Below the pieces are notes generated by a model, which ran no database searches, had not been told where the DNA came from, and saw only the letters and a list, made by a program, of their open reading frames with translations. DNA of 64,000 bases, from assembly GCA_002722095.1 (NCBI GenBank), contig PBKG01000024.1, forward strand, positions 186,001-250,000. Reading direction: 5' to 3'. Made by a program: the position numbers and the translations under genes. Positions 36,515-45,271 of this stretch are shown piece by piece. The stretch comes from Rhodospirillaceae bacterium. Lineage in GTDB: Bacteria; Pseudomonadota; Alphaproteobacteria; UBA8366. Positions within the stretch are counted from its first letter, which is position 1; each line of letters begins with the position of its first letter.

Positions 36515-37837
36515 TCACTTCTTAACTTCGATATCGACCCGGTCCGGTTTCCCGCCCTTGACCTTATTGCCGAGGGCTCGAACGTCCATCCGCGTGCTGC
36601 GTACACCGCGTTTCATCAGATAAGTACGTACCGACAAGGCACGGAACAACGACACACGGCGCGCCTGACTGGGTGAGCCCTTAACGCTGCCCGCATAACC
36701 TTTTAATTGGAGCCGAAGCGATTTGTCCGATTTCATCTTCTTGATCAGATTGACGAGGAATGGCCCAGCAGTCGGTGGAATATCTGTCGCTTTAGTCGCG
36801 AAATTCACTGTCACCTTTTGCCCATCCTCACTGGCAACCGCAGGCGGTGTGCCGGATGGCAACGAGGCCACTTGCGGGGGCTTAGCGGGTTTTGCCGACG
36901 GCGGCGGCGTAATCCTCGGTGGCGCTGCCTTAGCCGCTTTCGGGGGCAGAGGAGGAGCAACGGATTTCGACTTGGCCGGCGGTGGAGGGACAGCCGGTGC
37001 CGATGGTGCCGCGACTTTCGGCGATATCGGCGGCGGTGGCGGCACCGCAACTTTGGGTGCTGCGGCAGGCGGCGGCGGAACAGCCACCTTCGGTGCCGAG
37101 GGTGTGGCGCGTGGGACAGATGGCGGCTTAGGCGTCGGAGGCGATACCGCGACCTTCGGAGGAGCGGGTTTGGGAGGTGTGACCGGAGCGGCAACCTTGG
37201 GCGGCGGCGGTGTAGCTACCTTAGGTGCCGACGGAGCCTTGGTTTTGGCTGTTTTCGGTAACGCTGGCACGACCGGACTCGGGCGGGCGGGCGGCAAATT
37301 TACCCCGGGTACTCCGGGTGGAGGTGGGGGTGGTGCAGCGCGCGCGGCGGCAGGCGGAGCAGCCGGTGGCGGCGCTGTTCTTTTAGCACCGAGGTTATCG
37401 ACCTCGCTCTGTCTGATTTGCCCGAGAACACTAGGGCCCTTGCCAACAACTTGCTTCGGTGGAGGTGGCCGCTTCGGTGTCGGCCGCGCCAATCGTGACG
37501 GAGGCAACGGCGGTCGCGGAGCCGTCACGCGCGAACGCGGCATTCGCCTCGGTGCCGGCAACAATCGGCTAGGTGCACCGGGAGCGTAGCCCCGGCGTGG
37601 CGGAGCGTATGGGCGACGATACCCCGAAGGAGGCCAATGCCGCGCATCTTCGCGGCGAATCATGCCCGGCAGATTGGGGGGAGGTCCGAGTTCCTCTAAA
37701 ACCGACTCATCGACGATAACATTTGGGGAAACCGTGGATTGCGCCATCGCTTTTTTGCCGACAGCGACCGAAAACAGCGTGACCGCCAAAATCACGGTAG
37801 CGAACGCAGGAATCCGGACAAGAGCTGGATGGATCAT
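36515..37837 (-). CDS. proline-rich exported protein with C-terminal OmpA-like domain
   Basis: A 440-residue protein. N-terminal signal segment (FATVILAVTLFSVAVGKKAMAQ), then about 280 residues rich in Pro, Ala and Lys with many P-P-P and A-P-P-x-K repeats, suggesting an extended periplasmic spacer. The last 95 residues are an OmpA/MotB-like domain (VTVNFATKATDIPP, SLRLQLKGYAGSVKGSPSQA, RVSLFRALSVRTYLMKRG, VDIEVKK). It lies 72 bases upstream of the MotA-like gene on the same strand and is probably in the same operon. Function unknown; a peptidoglycan link for the channel pair is plausible. Confidence 0.8.
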   Translation of the reverse strand: MIHPALVRIPAFATVILAVTLFSVAVGKKAMAQSTVSPNVIVDESVLEELGPPPNLPGMIRREDARHWPPSGYRRPYAPPRRGYAPGAPSRLLPAPRRMPRSRVTAPRPPLPPSRLARPTPKRPPPPKQVVGKGPSVLGQIRQSEVDNLGAKRTAPPPAAPPAAARAAPPPPPPGVPGVNLPPARPSPVVPALPKTAKTKAPSAPKVATPPPPKVAAPVTPPKPAPPKVAVSPPTPKPPSVPRATPSAPKVAVPPPPAAAPKVAVPPPPPISPKVAAPSAPAVPPPPAKSKSVAPPLPPKAAKAAPPRITPPPSAKPAKPPQVASLPSGTPPAVASEDGQKVTVNFATKATDIPPTAGPFLVNLIKKMKSDKSLRLQLKGYAGSVKGSPSQARRVSLFRALSVRTYLMKRGVRSTRMDVRALGNKVKGGKPDRVDIEVKK

Positions 37838-37990
37838 ATCAGCCTAACTCGTATACAGCGTGGTATTTCCAGGCCGTTCCACCCGAACGGACAAACATAT
37901 TTGCCGACAACACTACCCTCTCAAGTCCCGGCACCTTACCCTAGCCAGGCATTGTCAGACAACCGCCGTAAACCGAAAATTTCTTTAGGC

Positions 37991-38797
37991 TCAAGAATTT
38001 GCCCCGCTTAAGAGAAGCTGCAGGGGCTGATGTAGGCTATCGTTGGCAGCCAATATATTCGGCGCTCCCAATCCATAGCGTTTACCGTTGATTTCACTCA
38101 CAAATCCACCTGCTTCGCGAACCAGCACTACACCGGCAGCGACATCCCATGGATTTAGCCCGTTTTCCCAGAATCCCTCATATCGGCCGGCGGCGACATA
38201 TGCCAGATCGAGTGCCGCAGCCCCATACCGCCGCACTCCGGCGATCCGATCCATCACGGAGTCGAGCTGTGCCAAAAATTTACTTCCCGTATCGGTTTCG
38301 CGATGGAGTCCGAAGGGTATTCCCGTCGCCAACAATGCTTCGTCCATACGCCCTCGCCCGGAAACGCGTATCCGGCGATTATTGAGATAGGCGCCAAGAT
38401 TTCGTTCGGCCCAAAATACTTCGTCCTTTACCGGGTCAAAAATGACCCCGGCGTAAGGTTCCCCGTCCCGCTGCAAACCGACCGAAACACAAAAATGCGG
38501 TAAGCCATGGAGAAAATTCGACGTTCCATCAAGCGGATCGACGACCCAGATATTGCTCGTATCTTTGCCATCGACCTGTCCGGACTCCTCCATTAGAAAA
38601 CTATAGTCCGGGCGGGCTTTTTCGAGTTCGCGCCGAACTATGCGCTCCGCTTTCAAATCCGCATTTGACACGAAATCCGCCGGTCCCTTGCGACTGACTT
38701 GGAGCTGTTCCACCTCGCCAAAATCACGAATCAACGCCCGGCCCGCACGCTCGGCGGCCCGCACCATGACATTGATTAATGGTGAACGACTGGCCAT
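37991..38797 (-). CDS. inositol monophosphatase family protein (SuhB-like)
   Basis: A 268-residue Mg-dependent phosphatase of the IMPase family. Metal-binding motifs are visible: FLMEESGQVDGKD (Glu ligand), IWVVDPLDGTSNFLHGLPHF (D-P-L-D-G-T-x-N), and NPWDVAAGVVLVREAGG near the C-terminus. It may hydrolyse inositol phosphate or, as SuhB, support rRNA transcription; nothing here decides. It follows efp by eight bases, so it is co-transcribed with efp. Confidence 0.92.
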   Translation of the reverse strand: MASRSPLINVMVRAAERAGRALIRDFGEVEQLQVSRKGPADFVSNADLKAERIVRRELEKARPDYSFLMEESGQVDGKDTSNIWVVDPLDGTSNFLHGLPHFCVSVGLQRDGEPYAGVIFDPVKDEVFWAERNLGAYLNNRRIRVSGRGRMDEALLATGIPFGLHRETDTGSKFLAQLDSVMDRIAGVRRYGAAALDLAYVAAGRYEGFWENGLNPWDVAAGVVLVREAGGFVSEINGKRYGLGAPNILAANDSLHQPLQLLLSGANS

Positions 38798-38805
38798 GGC
38801 TGGCC

Positions 38806-39375
38806 TCAGTCCTTGGCGCGCTCCACGTAGGAGCCATCCTCTGTGTTGACGACGATACGCGTACCCGTCTCGATGTGAGGCGGCACGAGAGTACGCACAC
38901 CATTTTCCAAAACCGCCGGCTTATAGGAAGACGACGCGGTCTGTCCCTTAACCACCGCATCCGCCTCGGTGACTTCCAGTGCCACAGTATCCGGCAAGGC
39001 GACGCTGATCGGCGATCCTTCAAAACTCTCGATGTTGACCGTCATACCGTCCTGCAAATACGCCACGGCTTCTTCGCCTACCATCTCCTTGTCCAAAGTC
39101 ATTTGATCGTAGGTCTCGTTATCCATGAAGGTGTAGGCATCGCCATCCGCATAGAGGAACTGATAATCTTTCTGGTCGAGCCGGACACGCTCCACGGTCT
39201 CGGAGGAACGGAATCGCTCGTTGAGCTTGGTGCCATCGCGAATTTCTTTGAGCTCGACCTGTAAAAACGCGCCACCTTTGCCAGGCTTCACATGCTGCGT
39301 TTTGATCGCTCGCCAGAGGCGGCCTTGATGCTCGATCACATTGCCGGGCCTGATTTCATTTCCGTCGATTTTCAT
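38806..39375 (-). CDS. efp: elongation factor P
   Basis: A 189-residue EF-P, which relieves ribosome stalling at polyproline. N-terminal domain has [36 protein letters not shown]; the loop PGKG with Lys 33 is the site modified in other bacteria. C-terminal domains show [15 protein letters not shown] and [20 protein letters not shown]. Complete. It precedes the inositol-phosphatase gene. The polyproline-rich OmpA-domain protein encoded about 1 kb downstream (36515-37837) is exactly the kind of client EF-P serves. Confidence 0.97.
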   Translation of the reverse strand: MKIDGNEIRPGNVIEHQGRLWRAIKTQHVKPGKGGAFLQVELKEIRDGTKLNERFRSSETVERVRLDQKDYQFLYADGDAYTFMDNETYDQMTLDKEMVGEEAVAYLQDGMTVNIESFEGSPISVALPDTVALEVTEADAVVKGQTASSSYKPAVLENGVRTLVPPHIETGTRIVVNTEDGSYVERAKD

Positions 39376-39556
39376 GGCTCACCTCTGCCGAATTCGTTGG
39401 AGCAAATACCCGACGGACAGTATCTTCCGCGACGAAGCATTTGCCTGAAAATCAATAAGATAGAGCGTTTCACGTGATCGCGAGAAAACATGAAATGGTC
39501 TACGGCGCAAGGATATAGCTCGTCGATAGCGACCCCGCAACCGCGAGCGTGGCTAA

Positions 39557-40192
39557 TTAGCCTCGCATAGCTACATTTAAATCCTTAACCGCCGCCGCCG
39601 GGCCGGCTGGATAACTCCAAACACCGGCAATTACGCAGAGCATATTCGCTCCCGCCTCGACCAATGAACCACAGTTCTCCACAGTTATCCCGCCGATGGC
39701 GACGCAGGGTACGTTGGTTGTCTCAGCCCACCAGGTAAGAATCTCGGGATTTGCGCGTTCGGTTTTTTCCGAGACTTTGGTCGTCGAATGAAAAAAACCG
39801 CCAAAGGCGACATAATCCGCCCCCTGATCGGCTGCCTCGATCGCAAGGTGCCGGGAGCGCTTGCAGGTCACACCGACGATAGCATCGTCGCCGACCAGCG
39901 CTCGGGCTTCCGCATAGGGCGTATCCTCCTGGCCAACATGGACACCGTCGCAACCTAATTCAGCCGCGAGATCCGGGCGATCGTTCATTAACACAGCCAC
40001 ATCGTGACTTTGTGCGATTGGTAGCAAGGTCTCGGTCGCGCGCCGGATCGAATCATCATCGACATCTTTCAGGCGAATTTGCAGACAAGCTACGTCGCCG
40101 CCATCGAGCGCCATTTTAAATTCCTCGGAAAACTCCGCCGCGTCGAACTGCGGCGGCGTGATGAGATATAGACGGCAGGATTCGTCTTCCAT
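39557..40192 (-). CDS. thiE: thiamine-phosphate synthase
   Basis: ThiE-type TIM barrel, about 211 residues from ATG 40192. Joins HMP-pyrophosphate and thiazole phosphate to thiamine phosphate. [14 protein letters not shown], the Asp-binding [56 protein letters not shown] and [13 protein letters not shown] are all present. The frame continues past the TauD gene stop to 40261, but homologues start at [12 protein letters not shown]. It begins five bases after the TauD copy 4 stop, so they may share a transcript. No TPP riboswitch was seen. Confidence 0.9.
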   Translation of the reverse strand: MEDESCRLYLITPPQFDAAEFSEEFKMALDGGDVACLQIRLKDVDDDSIRRATETLLPIAQSHDVAVLMNDRPDLAAELGCDGVHVGQEDTPYAEARALVGDDAIVGVTCKRSRHLAIEAADQGADYVAFGGFFHSTTKVSEKTERANPEILTWWAETTNVPCVAIGGITVENCGSLVEAGANMLCVIAGVWSYPAGPAAAVKDLNVAMRG

Positions 40193-40196
40193 CGGC

Positions 40197-41081
40197 CTAC
40201 TCCGCAGTCCCAGCGGTCTCCGCAGAGCGCGGCATAGCCGGGCCGAAAGGCCTTTCGCCACGCAAAATTACGCGATGAAGAACCCGCTCCTGATTTTCGA
40301 TCTTATAATCCTGATAAGCCTGATAAAGAGCGCAACGATTGTCCCAGATCAACATATCGCCCATACGCCATTTGTGGCGGTAGATGAATTCGTCTTTCAC
40401 CGTCAACGTCAGTAATTCCTTGAGCAAGGACTGACTTTCCTCAGGGCTCATACCGACAATGTGCTCGGTCTTGATCGGATGAAAATAAAGCGCGTCCTCA
40501 CCGCAATCGGGATGGGTGCGGACCAACGGATGCAACATGCCTTGATCGTGAACACCCTCGCCCGCTTTCGGAAGTTTCGATGTCGGCCGCGGCGACGCAC
40601 TGCCCTCGATTACGTTTAAAGTCTGCATGGTTTTGAGACGTTTTTTCATGTCGTCCGACAAGGACGCATATCCGGCCCGCATATTCACCACGCCGGTATC
40701 GCCGCCTTCGTCCGGCAACACGATAGGATAAAGCACTGTGCATTTTGGCGGCTGTTCGTGATTGGTATGATCCGTATGCCAACCGGCCCCGCGTACGACC
40801 GGCTTTTTACCGCCACGGTAGGCATCCCGGTTCGAAACGAAATTCACCAGCGGCGTCTTTTTAAGCTGGTATTGGGTGAAATGCTGCATCATCGGCTCGC
40901 CGAAGATGGAGACCGCTTCGAGGTAATCCTCAGGCTCGAACTTTTGGTCGCGAATGACGAGGACGATATGGTCCGTCAGCGCCTGGTTCAGCCGGTCCTT
41001 GGTATCCTGATCCAGCTTTTGCTTCAGATCGATACCGGTGATCTCCGCACCGATATGTTCGCGAAGTTTTCCGATTTTCAC
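40197..41081 (-). CDS. TauD/TfdA-family protein with Tyr in place of the distal iron-binding His (copy 4)
   Basis: A 294-residue TauD/TfdA protein. H102 and D104 in [11 protein letters not shown] are present, but the expected distal His in [15 protein letters not shown] is Tyr253 (TAT at 40323-40325). The other five copies in the window have WDN followed at the same distance by His (for example DNRQAMHRA). Arg in LHRVILRG is retained. It may be inactive, use Tyr as a ligand, or have gained a new role. One TAT/CAT difference would account for it, so a recent change or sequencing error is possible. Closely related to copies 5 and 6. Confidence 0.9.
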   Translation of the reverse strand: MKIGKLREHIGAEITGIDLKQKLDQDTKDRLNQALTDHIVLVIRDQKFEPEDYLEAVSIFGEPMMQHFTQYQLKKTPLVNFVSNRDAYRGGKKPVVRGAGWHTDHTNHEQPPKCTVLYPIVLPDEGGDTGVVNMRAGYASLSDDMKKRLKTMQTLNVIEGSASPRPTSKLPKAGEGVHDQGMLHPLVRTHPDCGEDALYFHPIKTEHIVGMSPEESQSLLKELLTLTVKDEFIYRHKWRMGDMLIWDNRCALYQAYQDYKIENQERVLHRVILRGERPFGPAMPRSAETAGTAE

Positions 41082-41164
41082 TTCAAAACCCCTAACGGCC
41101 GATTGTCGGCCTTAGTTGGGATGGAATATGTCATAGTATCAATCGCGTTATAGAAAATCGATCC

Positions 41165-43366
41165 GTGTCCCAACCCACATCACCGATCATGGCCGAACCC
41201 GACCGTAATTTCATATTCACCTTCAGCACCGGCAGAAGCGGCACCGCGTATCTCGCGAAGCTGTTAGCGGCAAATCTGCCTGCAGCGGAAATACATCACG
41301 AGCGCACAGGGTATCAGAGTTTTGGCGTCGATACGCCCGATGCATCCCATTTCACTCTGTTCAATTCGGTCGGCAATGTCGCCAAGGTGCAGGAATTCTG
41401 GGCCCAGAAGCTCGTTCGCATCGGGCGAACGCAAAAACGGTTTTATGGCGAAGCTTCCCACTTCAACGCCAAGGCGGGTTTGCTTGAGAATATCCATCGC
41501 CTTGCAGACCAAGGTAAAACTCATATCGTTTTTCTGGACCGGGACCCGTTCAAAATCCTCTGGAGCTATCACAACCGGTTCGATTTCGCGAACGTAGGCT
41601 TCACCTGGTTGTTTTCGCTCGACCCCAATTATCCGAATAAGATCGTCCCGTCGGATGATCACAAAAAATACGGCCAAGCCGGCATCGCCTATTGGTACAT
41701 CCAAGAAATGCTGGCGCGCGGAGAATATTACCGGCATCTGTTGGCGAACGCGCCCAGCGTGACCCTTCATCATTGGGATTTGGCGGACATCACACAACAA
41801 GCGGGTGCGGACAAGCTGATCGGCGCCCTTACGGGCACGGCCCAGAGCGCGACGATCCCTGCGCCGGAGAACACCAGTCAACGTTGGTTCTTTGGCGAGA
41901 AAGTAAGATCGAAACTGCAAGAAATGACCGCATTACTCGAAAGGGATTGCGCCAAGCTAGGTGAAGATTTTTTCAAGAGCGGTCGTCGCCTCGCTACCCC
42001 CAAACGAACCCGTAGAGCGGTACGCGCGCAAAACATCACGATCAATGCCGGCAGGACGGCAAGGCCTAGGGTGCCCCGCGCCACGACCGAAAAAGCAATT
42101 AAGGATGCGGTCGGATTGGTGCATCAAAACAAGTTCGCCCAGGCGCAAAAGATGCTGGAAGACGCGCTTGCAGGTGCGCCCAACGATCCGGATGTGCATT
42201 GCCAACTCGGCCTGGTGCACGCCCGGCGCGGGGACATGGAAAAAGGCTGCGCCCATCTGGAAGCGGCGTATAAACAAAAACCGAACGACCGCATCGTATT
42301 GCGCAGCCTGACCGCCGTCCTGATGCGCATCGAAGATTACGGGCGTGCCGCAAAATTGTTAGAGCCCGTTATCGAGAAGGCATCTGATGATGCGGCAATC
42401 CTGCGCAACTACGGAACCGCGCTAGGGTTCCTGAAACGTTATGACGAATGTTTCCCGCCCCTATTGAGGTCACACCAACTGAGCCCCGATCAACCGGTAG
42501 CCTACAATACCTTGTCGCGTTTTTACGATGAAAGCGGCGACACTGCGAACGCAATCAAATACGGCGGCGCCGGTCTTAAACTCAAAGACCAACTTGCGCA
42601 TAAAGCCTTCGCTGAAATTATCGAAAACCGTCCGCTCACACTCAACGACCAGGGACATGCCGGCGATAAGTCCGTGATCGCATTTTCTCTCTGGGGCAAG
42701 GCCGCGACGTACAATGTCGGCGCGATAGAGTATGCGGAAAAGGCGAGGGAGTTTTTTCCGAACTGGATCTGCCGCTACTATCATGACGAAACCGTACCAT
42801 CCCGCACGCTCCACAAGCTTGAAGAGCTAGGGGCGGAATTGGTGGCGGTCACTGCCAATCAAAAAAGAGTCCACGGCGCATTTTGGCGCTTCTTCGTAAG
42901 CGACGACCCGACTGTCGCCTGGTTTCTTTGTCGCGACACCGATTGCCGCCCCGGCCATCGCGAACAAGCTGCGGTGGAGGCCTGGCGAGAGTCAAACAAG
43001 GATTTTCATATTGTTCGCGACCACGTTTGGCACTCGGATTTAATCTTGGCGGGTCTTTGGGGTGGCCGCGCGGGTGTTTTGCCGAATATGGAACGTCTGG
43101 CTCTGGAACAATATGGAGAGCAAGGGGATCGTTATGACGATCAGCTCTTTCTCGCCAAAGCGATCTGGCCGTTGATCAAGGACCGCAGTCTCACCCATGA
43201 CAGCGTGTTCGACGTCCTTCCGGCGGAGCCGTTTCCGACCGGGAACGATCGCGATCCGCCCGACCATGTGGGTTATTCCCACGTTCTTGCCGAGCGCACC
43301 TCGAAGATGTCGCTGTCATTCAATGCAAAAACGATGAAACTGACCGCCGCCGAAAAAATAGAATAG
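41165..43366 (+). CDS. sulfotransferase-like / TPR / glycosyltransferase-like fusion protein
   Basis: A 733-residue multidomain protein. Residues about 15-275: a sulfotransferase-like P-loop domain, with FTFSTGRSGTAYLAKLLA at the N-terminus (a PAPS-binding loop) and HIVFLDRDPFKILWSYHNRF as the second binding block. Residues about 310-480: four or five TPR repeats (NKFAQAQKMLEDALAGAPND). Residues about 490-733: a domain with FPNWICRYYHDETVPSRTLH and WFLCRDTDCRPGHRE, resembling a glycosyltransferase with an R-D-T-D motif. No signal peptide. The start is TTG/GTG-like (GTG 41165). Divergent from copy 4. Role unknown; a polysaccharide or protein-modifying enzyme is possible. Confidence 0.75.
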   Translation: MSQPTSPIMAEPDRNFIFTFSTGRSGTAYLAKLLAANLPAAEIHHERTGYQSFGVDTPDASHFTLFNSVGNVAKVQEFWAQKLVRIGRTQKRFYGEASHFNAKAGLLENIHRLADQGKTHIVFLDRDPFKILWSYHNRFDFANVGFTWLFSLDPNYPNKIVPSDDHKKYGQAGIAYWYIQEMLARGEYYRHLLANAPSVTLHHWDLADITQQAGADKLIGALTGTAQSATIPAPENTSQRWFFGEKVRSKLQEMTALLERDCAKLGEDFFKSGRRLATPKRTRRAVRAQNITINAGRTARPRVPRATTEKAIKDAVGLVHQNKFAQAQKMLEDALAGAPNDPDVHCQLGLVHARRGDMEKGCAHLEAAYKQKPNDRIVLRSLTAVLMRIEDYGRAAKLLEPVIEKASDDAAILRNYGTALGFLKRYDECFPPLLRSHQLSPDQPVAYNTLSRFYDESGDTANAIKYGGAGLKLKDQLAHKAFAEIIENRPLTLNDQGHAGDKSVIAFSLWGKAATYNVGAIEYAEKAREFFPNWICRYYHDETVPSRTLHKLEELGAELVAVTANQKRVHGAFWRFFVSDDPTVAWFLCRDTDCRPGHREQAAVEAWRESNKDFHIVRDHVWHSDLILAGLWGGRAGVLPNMERLALEQYGEQGDRYDDQLFLAKAIWPLIKDRSLTHDSVFDVLPAEPFPTGNDRDPPDHVGYSHVLAERTSKMSLSFNAKTMKLTAAEKIE

Positions 43367-43380
43367 GCTGAAGCCTTAAT

Positions 43381-44220
43381 TTAGAAGGGCCTATCGCCCT
43401 CGATCAGCAAACGATACATCTGCCGGCTTTCTTCGGGGTCGGAATCATGGACCGCCCGGTGCATGGCTTGGCGATTGTCCCAGACCAGCATGTCGCCATC
43501 GCGCCACTGATGGTAATAGACGAATTCTTCCTTGATCCCTGCTACCAACAAATCCGCAAACAGATCTTTGGTCTCCTCGGGCGTGTAGCCCGTGAGATAG
43601 TCGGTTTTGATCGGATGGAAGAAAAGCGCCTTACGGCCGTTCTCCGGGTGGGTTCGAATGATCGGATGATTGATCGGCACAGACTTTTGCCGCTTTTCAC
43701 GCTCGAGTGCCTTCGGCGAGATGCGCACCGAAGCGCGACCTTGGTTGACGTTGACCGTCTCGCGCCCGTCGACTTTGTCTTTCAAATCTTGCGGCAGGTG
43801 CTCATAGACCTTCTGCATGTTGCAGATCGCCGTACTGCCGCCCTGGCTCGGTACATCGACCGCATAGAGCACCGTGCATTTCGGCGGACACTCGTGATTT
43901 GTGTGATCCGTATGCCAATTGCCGCCGCGCTTTATGCGCTTGCCGTCGTCATCGCGGTGCTGGTTCGAAACGATATTGATCAGCGGCGCGTCCGGGTGAT
44001 TGTACTCGACGAAATTTTGCGGAAACGGGTCACCCAAAACCTTCACTGCTTCAACATATTCCTGTGGCGTGAAATCCTGATCGCGTACCACAATCGCCAC
44101 GTGGTCGCTGAGCGCCTTATTGATGGCGGCCTTGGTTTCTTCAGACTGCGGCTCTTTGAGGTTTACGCCGGTGATTTCCGCGCCGGCATGTTTCCCGATT
44201 TTATTGATTTGCATTGTCAT
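43381..44220 (-). CDS. TauD/TfdA-family dioxygenase (copy 5)
   Basis: A 279-residue dioxygenase with complete triad: H103 and D105 in [11 protein letters not shown]254 in VWDNRQAMHRA, and Arg in QMYRLLIEG. Starts TMQINKIGKHAGAEITGVNL. It is related to copy 4 (both share HTDHTNHE) and copy 6. It lies 13 bases downstream of copy 6 and is probably co-transcribed with it. Substrate unknown. Confidence 0.92.
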   Translation of the reverse strand: MTMQINKIGKHAGAEITGVNLKEPQSEETKAAINKALSDHVAIVVRDQDFTPQEYVEAVKVLGDPFPQNFVEYNHPDAPLINIVSNQHRDDDGKRIKRGGNWHTDHTNHECPPKCTVLYAVDVPSQGGSTAICNMQKVYEHLPQDLKDKVDGRETVNVNQGRASVRISPKALEREKRQKSVPINHPIIRTHPENGRKALFFHPIKTDYLTGYTPEETKDLFADLLVAGIKEEFVYYHQWRDGDMLVWDNRQAMHRAVHDSDPEESRQMYRLLIEGDRPF

Positions 44221-44233
44221 CGGAATTCTCCCC

Positions 44234-45100
44234 CTAAGCTACCTTCGCCTCAGCCCGCTTGAGTGGCGCTTCCGGGGCGCCAATGATTCGAAACAGCGTC
44301 CGCGTCTCGGATAGATCGTAGTCCTTATAGGCCTGATGCATGCTTTGCCGATTATCCCAAATCAGCATATCGCCCAGGCACCATTGATGACGGTAAACGA
44401 ATTCAGGCTTCAAGGTCAGCTCCAACAGGTCGGACACCAACTCATGGCTTTCTTCGCCGTCCATGCCGACGAAATTATGCAGCTTGCCCTGATGGAGGTA
44501 GATCGCCTTTTCGCCGTTGTCCGGGTGTATGCGAACCAGATCGTGCGTCACCGGCACGTCCTCAACTAATTTCGCCGAAACATCCACCTTGAACGAGACC
44601 GCAGTCTTCGACGAACCCTGATAGCCGTGCACACCCTCTAAGGGATCCAGCTTCTCTTGCCATTCCTTGGACAGCGAGGCGTATGCGGCGCGGGTATTGA
44701 ACACGCCGGTGTCGCCGCCGCCGCTTTCCGGCAGTTCGAGCGCATAAAGCGAGGTGTATTTCGGCGGCGTCTCCCGGTTGGCATGGTCGCTGTGCCAATA
44801 GGTCGAGTGATAGACCCGCTTTCCCTTCGCACTTTCGAAAGTGTTGGAAATGTAGGAGACCAGTGGCTGCTCCTCGCAGGCGAATTTGGTGAAGTTTTGC
44901 CGCATCGGCTCGCCGAACAGCGAGGCGGCGTGGGCAAACTCGTTAGGTCCGAATTCCTGATCGCGGATGACCAGCGCCACATGCTCGACCATGGCATCGT
45001 AAAGCGCCTGGCGCGTCTCTTCTTCGACCGGCTTCGACAGGTCGACACCAACCGCCTCGGCCCCCACAAACTCGCCTAATTTCCGAATTTCCAACGCCAT
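44234..45100 (-). CDS. TauD/TfdA-family dioxygenase (copy 6)
   Basis: A 288-residue dioxygenase from ATG 45100, preceded by GGAGGAGACC; the longer frame upstream lacks a site. H103 and D105 in YWHSDHANRE (the middle residue is Ser), H255 in IWDNRQSMHQA, and Arg in TLFRIIGAP. Start signature RKLGEFVGAEAVGVDLSKP. First of the copy 6-copy 5 pair. Divergent from two tandem aldolases on the other strand, an arrangement suggesting a shared regulated pathway. Confidence 0.92.
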   Translation of the reverse strand: MALEIRKLGEFVGAEAVGVDLSKPVEEETRQALYDAMVEHVALVIRDQEFGPNEFAHAASLFGEPMRQNFTKFACEEQPLVSYISNTFESAKGKRVYHSTYWHSDHANRETPPKYTSLYALELPESGGGDTGVFNTRAAYASLSKEWQEKLDPLEGVHGYQGSSKTAVSFKVDVSAKLVEDVPVTHDLVRIHPDNGEKAIYLHQGKLHNFVGMDGEESHELVSDLLELTLKPEFVYRHQWCLGDMLIWDNRQSMHQAYKDYDLSETRTLFRIIGAPEAPLKRAEAKVA

Positions 45101-45271
45101 GGTCTCCTCCCGACGAGACAGGCCGATTTTTCGATCAAATTGTGAGCGGGATTCGCATTTGTTGCAAGGGAGGTGCAGGCGATAGGAAGCCGTGAAGGCC
45201 AAAATCCCCTGCCCCCTTGCCATATTTCCGCGACAGCCCGATGATGGCGACCGTTACAGGGGAGGATTTCG

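Noticed and set aside
36723..37589. Plus-strand open frame of 288 residues with Gly-rich sequence
   Set aside because: It is the mirror of the proline-rich minus-strand gene; a proline-coding repeat reads as glycine on the other strand.
36515..37840. Proline-rich stretch as an antimicrobial or bacteriocin
   Set aside because: The C-terminal OmpA-like domain and signal peptide point to an envelope spacer; no leader or export gene for a peptide nearby.
39557..40261. Longer start for ThiE at 40261
   Set aside because: It would overlap the end of the TauD copy 4 gene; homologous ThiE proteins start at the ATG at 40192.
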